Source of the DNA: Paranoxybacillus vitaminiphilus
Lineage (GTDB): Bacteria; Bacillota; Bacilli; Bacillales; Anoxybacillaceae
Reading direction: 5' to 3'
Length of the DNA stretch: 64,000 nucleotides
Assembly: GCF_003259935.1 (NCBI RefSeq)
Contig: NZ_QLMH01000001.1
Span: forward strand, 284,004 to 348,003
Part shown: positions 18,078-26,399 of the stretch, one piece after another
Numbering within the stretch: position 1 is the first letter of the stretch
Layout: the number at the start of each line of letters is the position of its first letter
Notes under the pieces: model-generated
Databases searched by the model: none
The model's input: only the letters and a program-made list of their open reading frames with translations
What the model was told of the DNA's origin: nothing
Program-made: the position numbers and the translations under genes

Positions 18078-19658
18078 ATGAATGAAAGAATTAGAGATTA
18101 CATAAATAAAATATCGACTTTTTGGAACGGACGGACAAAATCGCAAAAAATGATGATCATTGGTTCGTTCCTGCTGTTTATGATCATCGTTTCAGCAGCA
18201 GCGTTTTTTGCAACGAGAACGAATTTTGTACCGCTCTATACGAATCTTTCTCCGCAAGAAACGGGGCAAATCAAAGCTACGTTAGATCAGCGTGGCATAG
18301 AGTCAGAAATTACTGACAATGGTACCACAATAAAAGTGCCTGAACAAGTAGTTGATACGTTAAAAGTTGAATTAGCAGCAGAAGGAATTCCTAATAGCGG
18401 CAATATCGACTATTCGTTCTTTGGCGAGAATGCTGGTTTCGGCATGACAGACAACGAGTTTAACGTGTTAAAGCTGGAAGCGATGCAAACGGAGCTTGCA
18501 AACTTAATTAAAGGGATTGACGGTGTGGAAGATGCAAAAGTGATGATTAACTTGCCGCAGCCAAGTGTGTTTGTTAGCGATCAGGCAGAGGAGGCCTCCG
18601 CTTCCATCGTCTTAAAAACAAAACCAGGATATAAATTTAATGAACAGCAAATTAAATCACTTTATCATCTTGTTTCAAAAAGTGTTCCAAACCTTCCTAC
18701 TGAAAATATCGTCATTATGAATCAATTTTTTGAGTATTTTGATTTAAAAAATGAAGAAAATTTTTCAACAGGATTTGCTACGCAACACGAAATTAAAAAG
18801 CAGATTGAACGAGATATTCAACGCCAAGTACAACAAATGCTTGGAACGATGATGGGACAAGACAAAGTAGTTGTTTCCGTTACTGCAGATATTGACTTTA
18901 CTCAAGAAAATCGCGAAGAAAATCTCGTTACTCCTGTTGATGAGGAGAATATGGAAGGAATTGCTGTCAGTGTACAGCGTATAACGGAAACGTTTTCGGG
19001 GAATGGTGCACTGCCAGGAGGCGTAAATGGTACGGGAGAAAACGAGATACCAAATTACCAAGCCATTAATGGCGAGACAAATGGTGATTATGAACGAATT
19101 GAAGAAACCATTAACAATGAAGTGAATCGAATAAAGAAGGAAATTGTCGAAAGTCCGTATAAAATTCGTGATTTAGGCATTCAAGTAATGGTTGAACCGC
19201 CAGATCCAAAAGATCCGAACTCACTGCCGCAGCAAACGGTAGAGGATATTACAAGAATATTAGGTACTATCGTTCGTACTTCGATTGATAAAAAAGCTGG
19301 CGAACAACTGACAGACGAGGATATTGAAAATCGGGTAGTAGTCTCTGTGCAGCCGTTTAACGGTAAGATGGAATTTGACGAGCAGAAGCAGACGATTCCG
19401 CTGTGGGTATATATCGGTGGCGGGGTGCTTCTTGCCATTATTATTGGTTTACTCATTCTTCTGTTGCGTCGCAGACGAGAACAAGTCGAGGAAGAATTTG
19501 CTGATTTTATTGAACAACCAGATGTACCTAACATTCCTGATATTAATGAGGAAATAGAAACAGAAGCATCCATGCGAAGAAAGCAGCTTGAAAAACTGGC
19601 AAAAGAGAAGCCAGACGAGTTTGTGAAGCTTTTAAGAACATGGTTGGCTGAAGATTAG
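18078..19658 (+). CDS. fliF: Flagellar MS-ring protein FliF
   Basis: Forms the membrane ring around the export gate. The 526-residue protein has two membrane segments, residues about 25-45 (MMIIGSFLLFMIIVSAAAFF) and about 444-466 (IGGGVLLAIIIGLLILLL), bracketing the periplasmic ring-building motifs. The cytoplasmic C-terminus, LEKLAKEKPDEFVKLLRTWL, is the FliG-binding tail. Directly upstream of fliG. Confidence 0.97.
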   Translation: MNERIRDYINKISTFWNGRTKSQKMMIIGSFLLFMIIVSAAAFFATRTNFVPLYTNLSPQETGQIKATLDQRGIESEITDNGTTIKVPEQVVDTLKVELAAEGIPNSGNIDYSFFGENAGFGMTDNEFNVLKLEAMQTELANLIKGIDGVEDAKVMINLPQPSVFVSDQAEEASASIVLKTKPGYKFNEQQIKSLYHLVSKSVPNLPTENIVIMNQFFEYFDLKNEENFSTGFATQHEIKKQIERDIQRQVQQMLGTMMGQDKVVVSVTADIDFTQENREENLVTPVDEENMEGIAVSVQRITETFSGNGALPGGVNGTGENEIPNYQAINGETNGDYERIEETINNEVNRIKKEIVESPYKIRDLGIQVMVEPPDPKDPNSLPQQTVEDITRILGTIVRTSIDKKAGEQLTDEDIENRVVVSVQPFNGKMEFDEQKQTIPLWVYIGGGVLLAIIIGLLILLLRRRREQVEEEFADFIEQPDVPNIPDINEEIETEASMRRKQLEKLAKEKPDEFVKLLRTWLAED

Positions 19659-19669
19659 GGGGAACGATT

Positions 19670-20689
19670 ATGGCAAAAAAAGATCGAAAAGGAGAACTAT
19701 CCGGAAAGCAAAAAGCTGCCATCCTCCTCATTTCTCTTGGGCCAGACGTGTCCGCATCTGTTTATAAGCATTTATCCGAAGAAGAAATCGAAAAGTTGAC
19801 GCTTGAAATTTCGAATGTCCGCCAAGTAGAAGCTCAAGAAAAAGAGGCTGTCTTAGAGGAGTTTCACCAAATTGCCTTAGCGCAAGACTATATTTCACAA
19901 GGCGGGATTGCGTACGCAAAGGAAGTATTAGAGAAAGCTCTCGGCAGTGAAAAAGCGATGAAGATTATTAACCGTTTAACTTCTGCATTAATGGTGAGGC
20001 CATTTGATTTTGCGCGGAAGGCCGATCCGGCGCAAATTTTAAACTTTATTCAAAACGAACATCCGCAAACGATTGCCCTTATTTTGTCGTATTTGGACCC
20101 AGCGCAGGCCGGTCAAATTTTGTCTGCTTTACCGCAAGAAATGCAGGCGGATGTTGCCCGCCGAATTGCGCTGATGGATCGAACGTCGCCGGAGATCATT
20201 AGCGAGGTTGAACAAATTCTTGAGAGAAAGCTTTCAACGACGTTCGTGCAAGACTATACGCAAACGGGCGGCATTGAAGCGGTGGTCGAAGTATTAAACG
20301 GCGTTGATCGAAGCACAGAGCGTACCATTCTCGATGCGCTCGAAATTCAAGACCCAGAGCTTGCAGAAGAAATTAAGAAACGGATGTTTGTCTTTGAAGA
20401 TATTGTTACACTTGATAATCGTGCGATTCAACGCGTCATTCGCGATGTCGATAACACAGACTTAATGCTTGCCCTTAAAGTTTCAAGCGATGAAGTCAAA
20501 GAAGTCGTGTTTAGAAACATGTCGAAACGCATGGCAGAAACCTTTAAAGAGGAGATGGAATTTATGGGACCAGTTCGTCTCCGCGATGTCGAAGAGGCAC
20601 AATCCCGCATTGTTGCCGTCATTCGCCGCCTTGAGGAGGCAGGTGAAATTGTCATAGCTCGAGGTGGAGGTGATGATATCATTGTCTAA
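19670..20689 (+). CDS. fliG: Flagellar motor switch protein FliG
   Basis: Rotor component that couples to the stator. 339 residues with the N-terminal FliF-binding domain, the armadillo middle domain containing NEHPQTIALILSYL (about 126-139) and the C-terminal torque helix with charged residues (MFVFEDIVTLDNRAIQRVIRD). The end overlaps the fliH start region, giving tight coupling. Confidence 0.97.
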   Translation: MAKKDRKGELSGKQKAAILLISLGPDVSASVYKHLSEEEIEKLTLEISNVRQVEAQEKEAVLEEFHQIALAQDYISQGGIAYAKEVLEKALGSEKAMKIINRLTSALMVRPFDFARKADPAQILNFIQNEHPQTIALILSYLDPAQAGQILSALPQEMQADVARRIALMDRTSPEIISEVEQILERKLSTTFVQDYTQTGGIEAVVEVLNGVDRSTERTILDALEIQDPELAEEIKKRMFVFEDIVTLDNRAIQRVIRDVDNTDLMLALKVSSDEVKEVVFRNMSKRMAETFKEEMEFMGPVRLRDVEEAQSRIVAVIRRLEEAGEIVIARGGGDDIIV

Positions 20690-21455
20690 AATTATTAAAG
20701 CATCTTTTACTAGAAATACTGGCAATGATAAAAGGGTAATAGAAATTAGAGATTATTTTACGGCACAAAAGCAAGTGCCTGAAACAAACAGTGAGCTGCA
20801 GACATCGTTGCAGGCGCAAACCATTTTGGAAAATGCAAAAGTAGAAGCGGAAACGTTAAAAAGAGAAGCCCAGCTTTATTATGAGACTGTGCAGCAGCAA
20901 ATTTTGCAGGAAAAAGAAAATTGGGAAGATGAAAAACAGCAGCTTGTTGAAACGGCAAGAAAAGAAGGATATGAAATCGGTTTACAGCAAGGGCACCAGG
21001 ACGGATTAGCACAGTATCATCAACTCATTGAGCAGGCAAGACAAATTGTGGAATCGGCCAACAGCGAGTATTACCGGCAAATTGAAGCCGCCAATGAAAC
21101 GATTCTCTTAATCGGTTTAAAAGTGGCTGAAAAAATAGTAGATGCCCATTTAAATGAAAATGATGAACATTTTGTCTCCCTTGTAAAACGGGCGATCAGA
21201 GAAGTCCGTGAACATTCAGAAGTAAAAATTTATGTACATCCAACCTATTACGATGCGGTGATCAGCCAAAAAGACGAACTGAAAGAAATATTTAATCAAG
21301 AAGTTGATTTGTTTATTTATCCAGATGCGCAACTTCCTGACCATGGCTGTATCATTGAATCTCCGTTTGGCCGCATTGACGCAAGCGTTGATACACAGCT
21401 GCAGCAAATCAAAGAAAAATTGCGTGAGCGGTTTGAACAATTAGAGGAGGCATAA
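20682..21455 (+). CDS. fliH: Flagellar export regulator FliH
   Basis: Negative regulator and stator-like stalk of the FliI ATPase. About 257 residues with a long coiled coil (roughly 25-140, rich in Glu, Gln, Lys and Ala) followed by the FliH C-domain (ILLIGLKVAEKIVDAHL, then VKIYVHPTYYDAV, HGCIIESPFGRIDASVDTQL). I choose TTG 20682, eight to nine bases after GGAGGTG. ATG 20673 or GTG 20664 would add three or six residues and are not excluded. It overlaps the end of fliG. Confidence 0.9.
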   Translation: MSKIIKASFTRNTGNDKRVIEIRDYFTAQKQVPETNSELQTSLQAQTILENAKVEAETLKREAQLYYETVQQQILQEKENWEDEKQQLVETARKEGYEIGLQQGHQDGLAQYHQLIEQARQIVESANSEYYRQIEAANETILLIGLKVAEKIVDAHLNENDEHFVSLVKRAIREVREHSEVKIYVHPTYYDAVISQKDELKEIFNQEVDLFIYPDAQLPDHGCIIESPFGRIDASVDTQLQQIKEKLRERFEQLEEA

Positions 21456-21459
21456 CTGT

Positions 21460-22773
21460 TTGAATTGGCAAACTATTTTCCATGAGATTGAAACGGTAGA
21501 TTCATATAAACGATTTGGTAAAGTGACGCGGGTCATTGGACTTATGATTGAATCAAAAGGACCGGAAAGCTCGATTGGCGATGTATGTTACATTCATGTC
21601 GGCGGCAAACGAAAACAGCGAATTGTTGCTGAAGTGGTCGGATTTCGCGATGAAAATGTGCTGTTAATGCCTTTTTCGACCGTCCATGATATTTCACCTG
21701 GATGTATGGTAGAAGCAACGGGCAAACCGCTGCAAGTGAAAGTCGGTGTCGAGTTAATCGGCAAAGTACTGGACTCATTAGGAAATCCGCTCGATCAAAG
21801 TAAATTACCAAAAGGACTGACGGCGATATCGATTGAGCAGTCTCCGCCTAATCCGCTGGCGAGACCGCCGATTCATGAACCGATTGAAGTGGGCGTGCGC
21901 ATGATTGACAGTTTGCTGACTGTAGGAAAAGGCCAGCGCGTTGGAATATTTGCCGGTTCAGGCGTCGGTAAAAGTACATTAATGGGCATGATTGCCCGCA
22001 ATACAAATGCTGATTTGAACGTAATCGCGTTAATTGGCGAACGAGGCCGTGAAGTTCGCGAGTTTATTGAACGAGATCTTGGTTCAGAAGGCCTAAAACG
22101 ATCGATTGTTGTTGTCGCCACTTCCGACCAGCCTGCTTTAATGCGCATAAAAGGAGCCTATACAGCGACAGCGATTGCCGAGTATTTTCGCGATAAAGGT
22201 ATGAATGTCATGTTAATGATGGATTCTGTCACACGCGTTGCGATGGCGCAGCGGGAAGTTGGACTAGCTGTAGGCGAACCGCCGACAACAAAGGGATATA
22301 CTCCGTCCGTGTTTGCAATACTGCCAAAACTGTTGGAGCGAACCGGTACAAATGAGCATGGAACGATTACTGCTTTTTATACCGTTTTAGTCGATGGCGA
22401 CGATATGAACGAACCAATTGCTGATACGGTTCGTGGTATTTTGGACGGACACTTTGTACTAGAACGCGCTTTAGCCAACAAGGGACAATATCCTGCCATT
22501 AACGTACTAAAAAGCGTCAGCCGTGTCATGAACCATATCGTTACGAAAGAACACCGGCTGGCAGCCGAAAAGCTTCGTGAGCTTCTATCCACTTATATGA
22601 ATTCGGAAGATTTGATCAATATAGGGGCGTATAAAAGAGGTTCATCTCGAGAAATTGATGAAGCGATTCGCTATTATCCAAAAATTATCTCGTTTTTAAA
22701 ACAAGATATTCATGAGAAATTTTCCAAAGAAGAAAGCATTGAAGCGCTTCTTGAACTAATAAACTCGGGGTGA
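21460..22773 (+). CDS. fliI: Flagellar export ATPase FliI
   Basis: F1-ATPase-beta-like hexameric ATPase of the flagellar type III secretion system. 437 residues with Walker A AGSGVGKST (about 167-175), the arginine-finger region and Walker B LMMDSVTRVAMAQRE. Start TTG follows GAGGAGG at nine bases, and its N-terminus MNWQTIFHEIETVDSYKRFG fits the family. Confidence 0.97.
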   Translation: MNWQTIFHEIETVDSYKRFGKVTRVIGLMIESKGPESSIGDVCYIHVGGKRKQRIVAEVVGFRDENVLLMPFSTVHDISPGCMVEATGKPLQVKVGVELIGKVLDSLGNPLDQSKLPKGLTAISIEQSPPNPLARPPIHEPIEVGVRMIDSLLTVGKGQRVGIFAGSGVGKSTLMGMIARNTNADLNVIALIGERGREVREFIERDLGSEGLKRSIVVVATSDQPALMRIKGAYTATAIAEYFRDKGMNVMLMMDSVTRVAMAQREVGLAVGEPPTTKGYTPSVFAILPKLLERTGTNEHGTITAFYTVLVDGDDMNEPIADTVRGILDGHFVLERALANKGQYPAINVLKSVSRVMNHIVTKEHRLAAEKLRELLSTYMNSEDLINIGAYKRGSSREIDEAIRYYPKIISFLKQDIHEKFSKEESIEALLELINSG

Positions 22774-22780
22774 ATAAGAC

Positions 22781-23224
22781 GTGGTTTATAAATTTAAGTT
22801 CGAAAAAATTTTATCTATCAAAGAGAATGAAAAGGATAAAGCGCTGGGAGAATACAATGAGGCAGTAAAACGCTTTGAAGAAGCGGCGAAGAAATTGTAC
22901 CATTTTCTGAAACAAAAAGAAGAGTATGAGGAAATGCATCAACAAAAGCTGCAAGCCGGTTTACCGATACAGGAAATCCGCTACTTTCAACAATTCATTA
23001 CGAACTTAGAGAGAACGATTAGCCACTACCAGCAGCTTGTTGCTCAAGCGAGGCAGCAAATGCAGCTCAAACAATTAAAGTTGGCGGAATTAAATATCGA
23101 AGTAAAAAAATACGAAAAAATGAAAGAAAAATATTTTCAAACGTTTTTACAAACGGTGCATGCAGAAGAAAATAAGCTGATGGACGAAATTTCGATTCAA
23201 CAATTTGTCAACCGTGGAAATTAG
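22781..23224 (+). CDS. fliJ: Flagellar export chaperone FliJ
   Basis: A 147-residue, almost wholly coiled-coil protein (KYDFKL-type N-terminus, here MVYKFKFEKILSIKENEKDK). In the export apparatus it is the gamma-like central stalk of FliI and an escort for chaperones. GTG start. The role is assigned from position after fliI and the typical FliJ N-terminus. Confidence 0.92.
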   Translation: MVYKFKFEKILSIKENEKDKALGEYNEAVKRFEEAAKKLYHFLKQKEEYEEMHQQKLQAGLPIQEIRYFQQFITNLERTISHYQQLVAQARQQMQLKQLKLAELNIEVKKYEKMKEKYFQTFLQTVHAEENKLMDEISIQQFVNRGN

Positions 23225-23232
23225 GTGAGACT

Positions 23233-23865
23233 ATGAAAAATGTAGAGTTAGAGAAAGAGGAAACATCAGAAAAAAGTTACAGCAAGTGGCAATGGTTCTT
23301 GTTTGTCGTTTTGATTCCGCTGTTATTTGCGATTACGTTAACGCTTGTCATTATGACTGTTGCTGGTGTAAACGTATTTGATGCAGCAAAAAAATACGGT
23401 GAAAAAATCCCAGGGATCTCACAGTTCATCCCAGATGAACAAAAAGCTTCCGAACAAGCTTTAAAGGACAGCCTCATTGAACAAAAAGCAACAGTCGAGG
23501 AGAAGACTCTGCAAATTAAACAGCTGAAGCAGGAGTTAGAAAATAAACAGAAAGAAATTGACTCATTAAAAAAGGAAATTGAGCGTCTGAACGCAGAAAT
23601 GGAAACAAAGCAGCAATCAACTGAAGCAGAGAGAGAACAAGAACAAAAGCAAACAATAAAGGACATTGTCAAAATGTATGAATCGATGTCAGCCAAAAGC
23701 GCTGCGCAAATTATTCCGGAATTGTCAGACAACGATGCGGTAACAATTCTTTCGTCTCTAAATAGCGAAAAGGCAGCAGATATACTTGAAAAAATGGACA
23801 CTAAGAATGCGGCGAAATATACTGCGTTATTGACAAAAAGGGTAGAATCAATTCAAGGGCAATGA
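23233..23865 (+). CDS. motE: MotE-family flagellar protein (YlxF)
   Basis: 210 residues: a single N-terminal membrane helix (about 20-42), a long coiled coil (about 80-135) and a C-terminal MgtE-N-like domain (AKSAAQIIPELSDNDAVTIL, then SEKAADILEKMDTKNAAKYT). This layout is the YlxF/MotE type found between fliJ and fliK in Bacillus. It probably acts as a chaperone or structural factor near the motor; the exact role is less certain. Confidence 0.88.
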   Translation: MKNVELEKEETSEKSYSKWQWFLFVVLIPLLFAITLTLVIMTVAGVNVFDAAKKYGEKIPGISQFIPDEQKASEQALKDSLIEQKATVEEKTLQIKQLKQELENKQKEIDSLKKEIERLNAEMETKQQSTEAEREQEQKQTIKDIVKMYESMSAKSAAQIIPELSDNDAVTILSSLNSEKAADILEKMDTKNAAKYTALLTKRVESIQGQ

Positions 23866-23881
23866 AAGGAGGTGAAAGAAG

Positions 23882-25453
23882 ATGAACATTGAGATAATGC
23901 CTATAGTAAAAATGCCAGAAAAGCAAACCGTTTTCACCAAACCTTCATCATCTGCCAAAGGGTTAAATCACTTTGCAAGCATATTAGCCGATATCCAGCT
24001 AAATTTTGAGCGAACTGTTATAAAAAAAGATGATTTACGGCAGCAATTTTTCATGGCACATTTAGAAACATCAAATCATCAAGGATTATTTGAGGATAAT
24101 GAAATAGATAATCAGCTGCAACAACTTTTGGATTCAATAGCAGTAAGAGAAGGATATATCGAACCCGAGACATTGAGCAATGAGATAGTATTGCGCTTGC
24201 TGGATGTATTACCACAATCAGTTAAGGATAGTTTGCTGGAAAAAGTACTGCCTAATCGCCCTTTCGAACAACTAATCGAACATAATGGCAATGGCTATAG
24301 TGAAGAAGAATTGCTCGCAATAATGATCGTTTTATTACAGATTGAGCAGCAAAATAAAAAGCAAATAAATGTAGAGCTTTTAGAAAATGTAAAAAAACAA
24401 ATCGAACATGTTTTTCAGACTCATATTGATACAGATATTGAAAGCGTACAAACCATTGTACATGAGCTTTGCAATGCGTTAGCTATCTCACAGTATAAGC
24501 AAGGCAATAACAATAATGGCCAACTTCTAAATCAATCTGTATTAAAAGAGTTTGCTCAAAACGAAAATATAAAACATATTTATTCTTTTTTCAACGAAAG
24601 GAAAAAAGGAGAGTCGATTGTACGAGAAGCTAATTTAACTACGAGTACAACTCCAGACGGAAAACGATCTATGTTGTTGGCATTGCAGGATAAAAATGCA
24701 CTTGTCCAAATGATTGACGAAGAAAAACCGATTAGCATAGACACAAAACCAGATAGAAAACAGCCTATGTTGTCGACATTGCAGGATAAAAATGCACTTA
24801 CCCAAGTGATTGATGAAGAAAAAGCGATTAGCATAGGCACAAAGCCAGATGGAAAACAGCCTATGTTGTCGACATTGCAGGATGAAAATGCATTTGCCCA
24901 AATGATTGACGAAGAAAAACCGACTAGTATGGATACAAAAAACATCCTGTTAACAACGGTAAGCAGACAAGCGAGCATGAATATGAGCGAATCTGTTATC
25001 ATGCTTGAGCAAAGCAAATCAAAACACGATATACAACAGTCTTTCATTCATCAATTTCTTGATATTATCAAAGCTGGTAAATTTACTAATTTAAAAAACG
25101 GTCAATCTCAGTTTATTATCCGCTTGCACCCAGAGCATTTAGGCTCGTTGACAATTAAATTATTTCAAGAAAATGGTGAATTAACCGCAAAAATTATCGC
25201 TTCAACGACATCAGCTAAAGAGTTAATTGAAGCAAGTATTCAGCAAATTCGTCATGTGATTCCGACAGAAAATATTTCTGTTGAGAAATTTGATGTATTT
25301 ATAGAGAATCAGTTTGCTAGTACAAATAAAGAGCATCAAGAACAAAATAAACAATCGTCATATCGTGAGCAAAAGAAACAAGATGAATCTGAACAAGCTG
25401 ATGACTCGTTTGCGCAAACACTAACGGAGGAATTATTTAATACAAAAGTTTAG
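23882..25453 (+). CDS. fliK: Flagellar hook-length control protein FliK
   Basis: Secreted ruler that measures hook length and then switches export specificity through FlhB. 523 residues. The C-terminal Flg_hook domain is visible (QFIIRLHPEHLGSLTIKLF, then EASIQQIRHVIPTENISVE). The central region carries three tandem 32-residue repeats (residues 256-351) typified by KQPMLSTLQDKNAL and IDEEKPIS. The gene is more AT-rich and Lys/Asn/Gln/Glu-rich than its neighbours. Position between motE and flgD agrees. Confidence 0.94.
   Translation: MNIEIMPIVKMPEKQTVFTKPSSSAKGLNHFASILADIQLNFERTVIKKDDLRQQFFMAHLETSNHQGLFEDNEIDNQLQQLLDSIAVREGYIEPETLSNEIVLRLLDVLPQSVKDSLLEKVLPNRPFEQLIEHNGNGYSEEELLAIMIVLLQIEQQNKKQINVELLENVKKQIEHVFQTHIDTDIESVQTIVHELCNALAISQYKQGNNNNGQLLNQSVLKEFAQNENIKHIYSFFNERKKGESIVREANLTTSTTPDGKRSMLLALQDKNALVQMIDEEKPISIDTKPDRKQPMLSTLQDKNALTQVIDEEKAISIGTKPDGKQPMLSTLQDENAFAQMIDEEKPTSMDTKNILLTTVSRQASMNMSESVIMLEQSKSKHDIQQSFIHQFLDIIKAGKFTNLKNGQSQFIIRLHPEHLGSLTIKLFQENGELTAKIIASTTSAKELIEASIQQIRHVIPTENISVEKFDVFIENQFASTNKEHQEQNKQSSYREQKKQDESEQADDSFAQTLTEELFNTKV
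24647..24934 (+). repeat. Three 96-bp in-frame tandem repeats in fliK
   Basis: Units 24647-24742, 24743-24838 and 24839-24934, each exactly 32 codons. The second and third units are most similar (18 of the first 20 codons alike at protein level). Unit boundaries lie at the TKPD/TTPD junction. The multiple of three keeps the frame, so gain or loss of units would change protein length in steps of 32 residues. Confidence 0.9.
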
Positions 25454-25464
25454 GAGAGTCAGTG

Positions 25465-25923
25465 ATGGCGAACAATACGATTGATCCAAGCTTATATCTT
25501 TCAAACTACACCCCCCCTGAAAGAAAAACAGGGCAACAAAGCTTAGGCAAGGATGATTTTTTAAAAATTTTATTGACGCAGCTTCAACATCAAGACCCGT
25601 TAAATCCATTAGAAGATAAAGAATTTATATCACAAATGGCAAGTTTCTCTACACTTGAACAAATGACAAATTTAACGAAAACGATGGAGAAATTTGTTGA
25701 GTCACAAAACGCTCATCTAATTTTACGTTATAGCGAGATGATTGGCAAACAAGTTGAATGGAAAGAAGAAACAGTATCAGAAAGCGGTGAAACCGTACAA
25801 GATACTAAGCAGGGAATGGTAAAGGCGGTTCGTCAGAAAGATGGCGAAATCGCTTTAGAATTAGAAAATGGTCAACTCATTTCGGCAAATGTAGTGACAA
25901 AAATAACGATTCCAAATGTTTAA
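25465..25923 (+). CDS. flgD: Hook assembly/cap protein FlgD (YlxG)
   Basis: Hook-capping scaffold needed for FlgE polymerisation. 152 residues with the FlgD motif DFLKILLTQLQHQDPLNPLE (about 32-51) and QMASFSTLEQMTNL. Much shorter than enterobacterial FlgD, as in Bacillus. I choose ATG 25465; the adjacent GTG 25462 would add one Met. Followed by a perfect AAAAGGAGGTG for the next gene. Confidence 0.93.
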   Translation: MANNTIDPSLYLSNYTPPERKTGQQSLGKDDFLKILLTQLQHQDPLNPLEDKEFISQMASFSTLEQMTNLTKTMEKFVESQNAHLILRYSEMIGKQVEWKEETVSESGETVQDTKQGMVKAVRQKDGEIALELENGQLISANVVTKITIPNV

Positions 25924-25938
25924 AAAGGAGGTGTTTTT

Positions 25939-26319
25939 TTGAATGATCGCTTGCAGTTAATTCACCATCATCCGTTACACATTCCAACAAAAAAGAAGGT
26001 TCAACCGCCATCTAATCAATCAGCGTCTACATTTCGCAAAATATTGCTTGAGGTCCAATGCGAACCGTTAAAAATTAGTAAACATGCACAGCAGCGATTA
26101 ACTGAACGCAACATTAAGATTAGCGAAGAACAATGGATGAAAATTCAAGAAAAGATATTGGAAGCAAGACAAAAGGGGATTTGCGACTCGCTTGTACTTA
26201 TAAATCATGCTGCATTAATTATTAATGCAAAAAATAATACAGTCATTACAGCTATGAATCGGCAAGAAGCGCAATCGCAACTGTTTACAAATATAAACGG
26301 TGCCATTATTTTAGAGTAA
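25939..26319 (+). CDS. Flagellar operon protein, TIGR02530-like
   Basis: 126 residues, TTG start directly after the strong site AAAAGGAGGTG (25924-25933). The core KISKHAQQRLTERNIKISEE and SLVLINHAALIINAKNNTVI matches what I know of the small TIGR02530 flagellar-operon family found between flgD and flgE in Bacilli and Clostridia. Function is not established; there is no membrane segment or signal peptide. A conserved position suggests a role in hook assembly. Confidence 0.85.
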   Translation: MNDRLQLIHHHPLHIPTKKKVQPPSNQSASTFRKILLEVQCEPLKISKHAQQRLTERNIKISEEQWMKIQEKILEARQKGICDSLVLINHAALIINAKNNTVITAMNRQEAQSQLFTNINGAIILE

Positions 26320-26399
26320 AAGGCTGGACATTTTTGGAGGCCTTGAGTCAGCGGACTGACAGATGCTGCTCGAAATAAAAAATAAGGAGAGATGAACTT

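Noticed and set aside
23277-23801. 174-residue minus-strand ORF under motE
   Set aside because: Cys/Ser-rich translation typical of antisense to Lys/Glu-rich coiled-coil coding sequence.
24647-24934. Tandem repeats as a CRISPR array
   Set aside because: Units abut without spacers, are 96 bp and keep the fliK reading frame.
24580-25047. Minus-strand ORF showing tandem repeats
   Set aside because: The repeats are the reverse reading of the 96-bp repeats in fliK and add no independent gene.
26320-26399. GTCAG/CTGAC hairpin upstream of flgE
   Set aside because: Only five pairs with a four-base loop, no U tract; too weak to call a feature.
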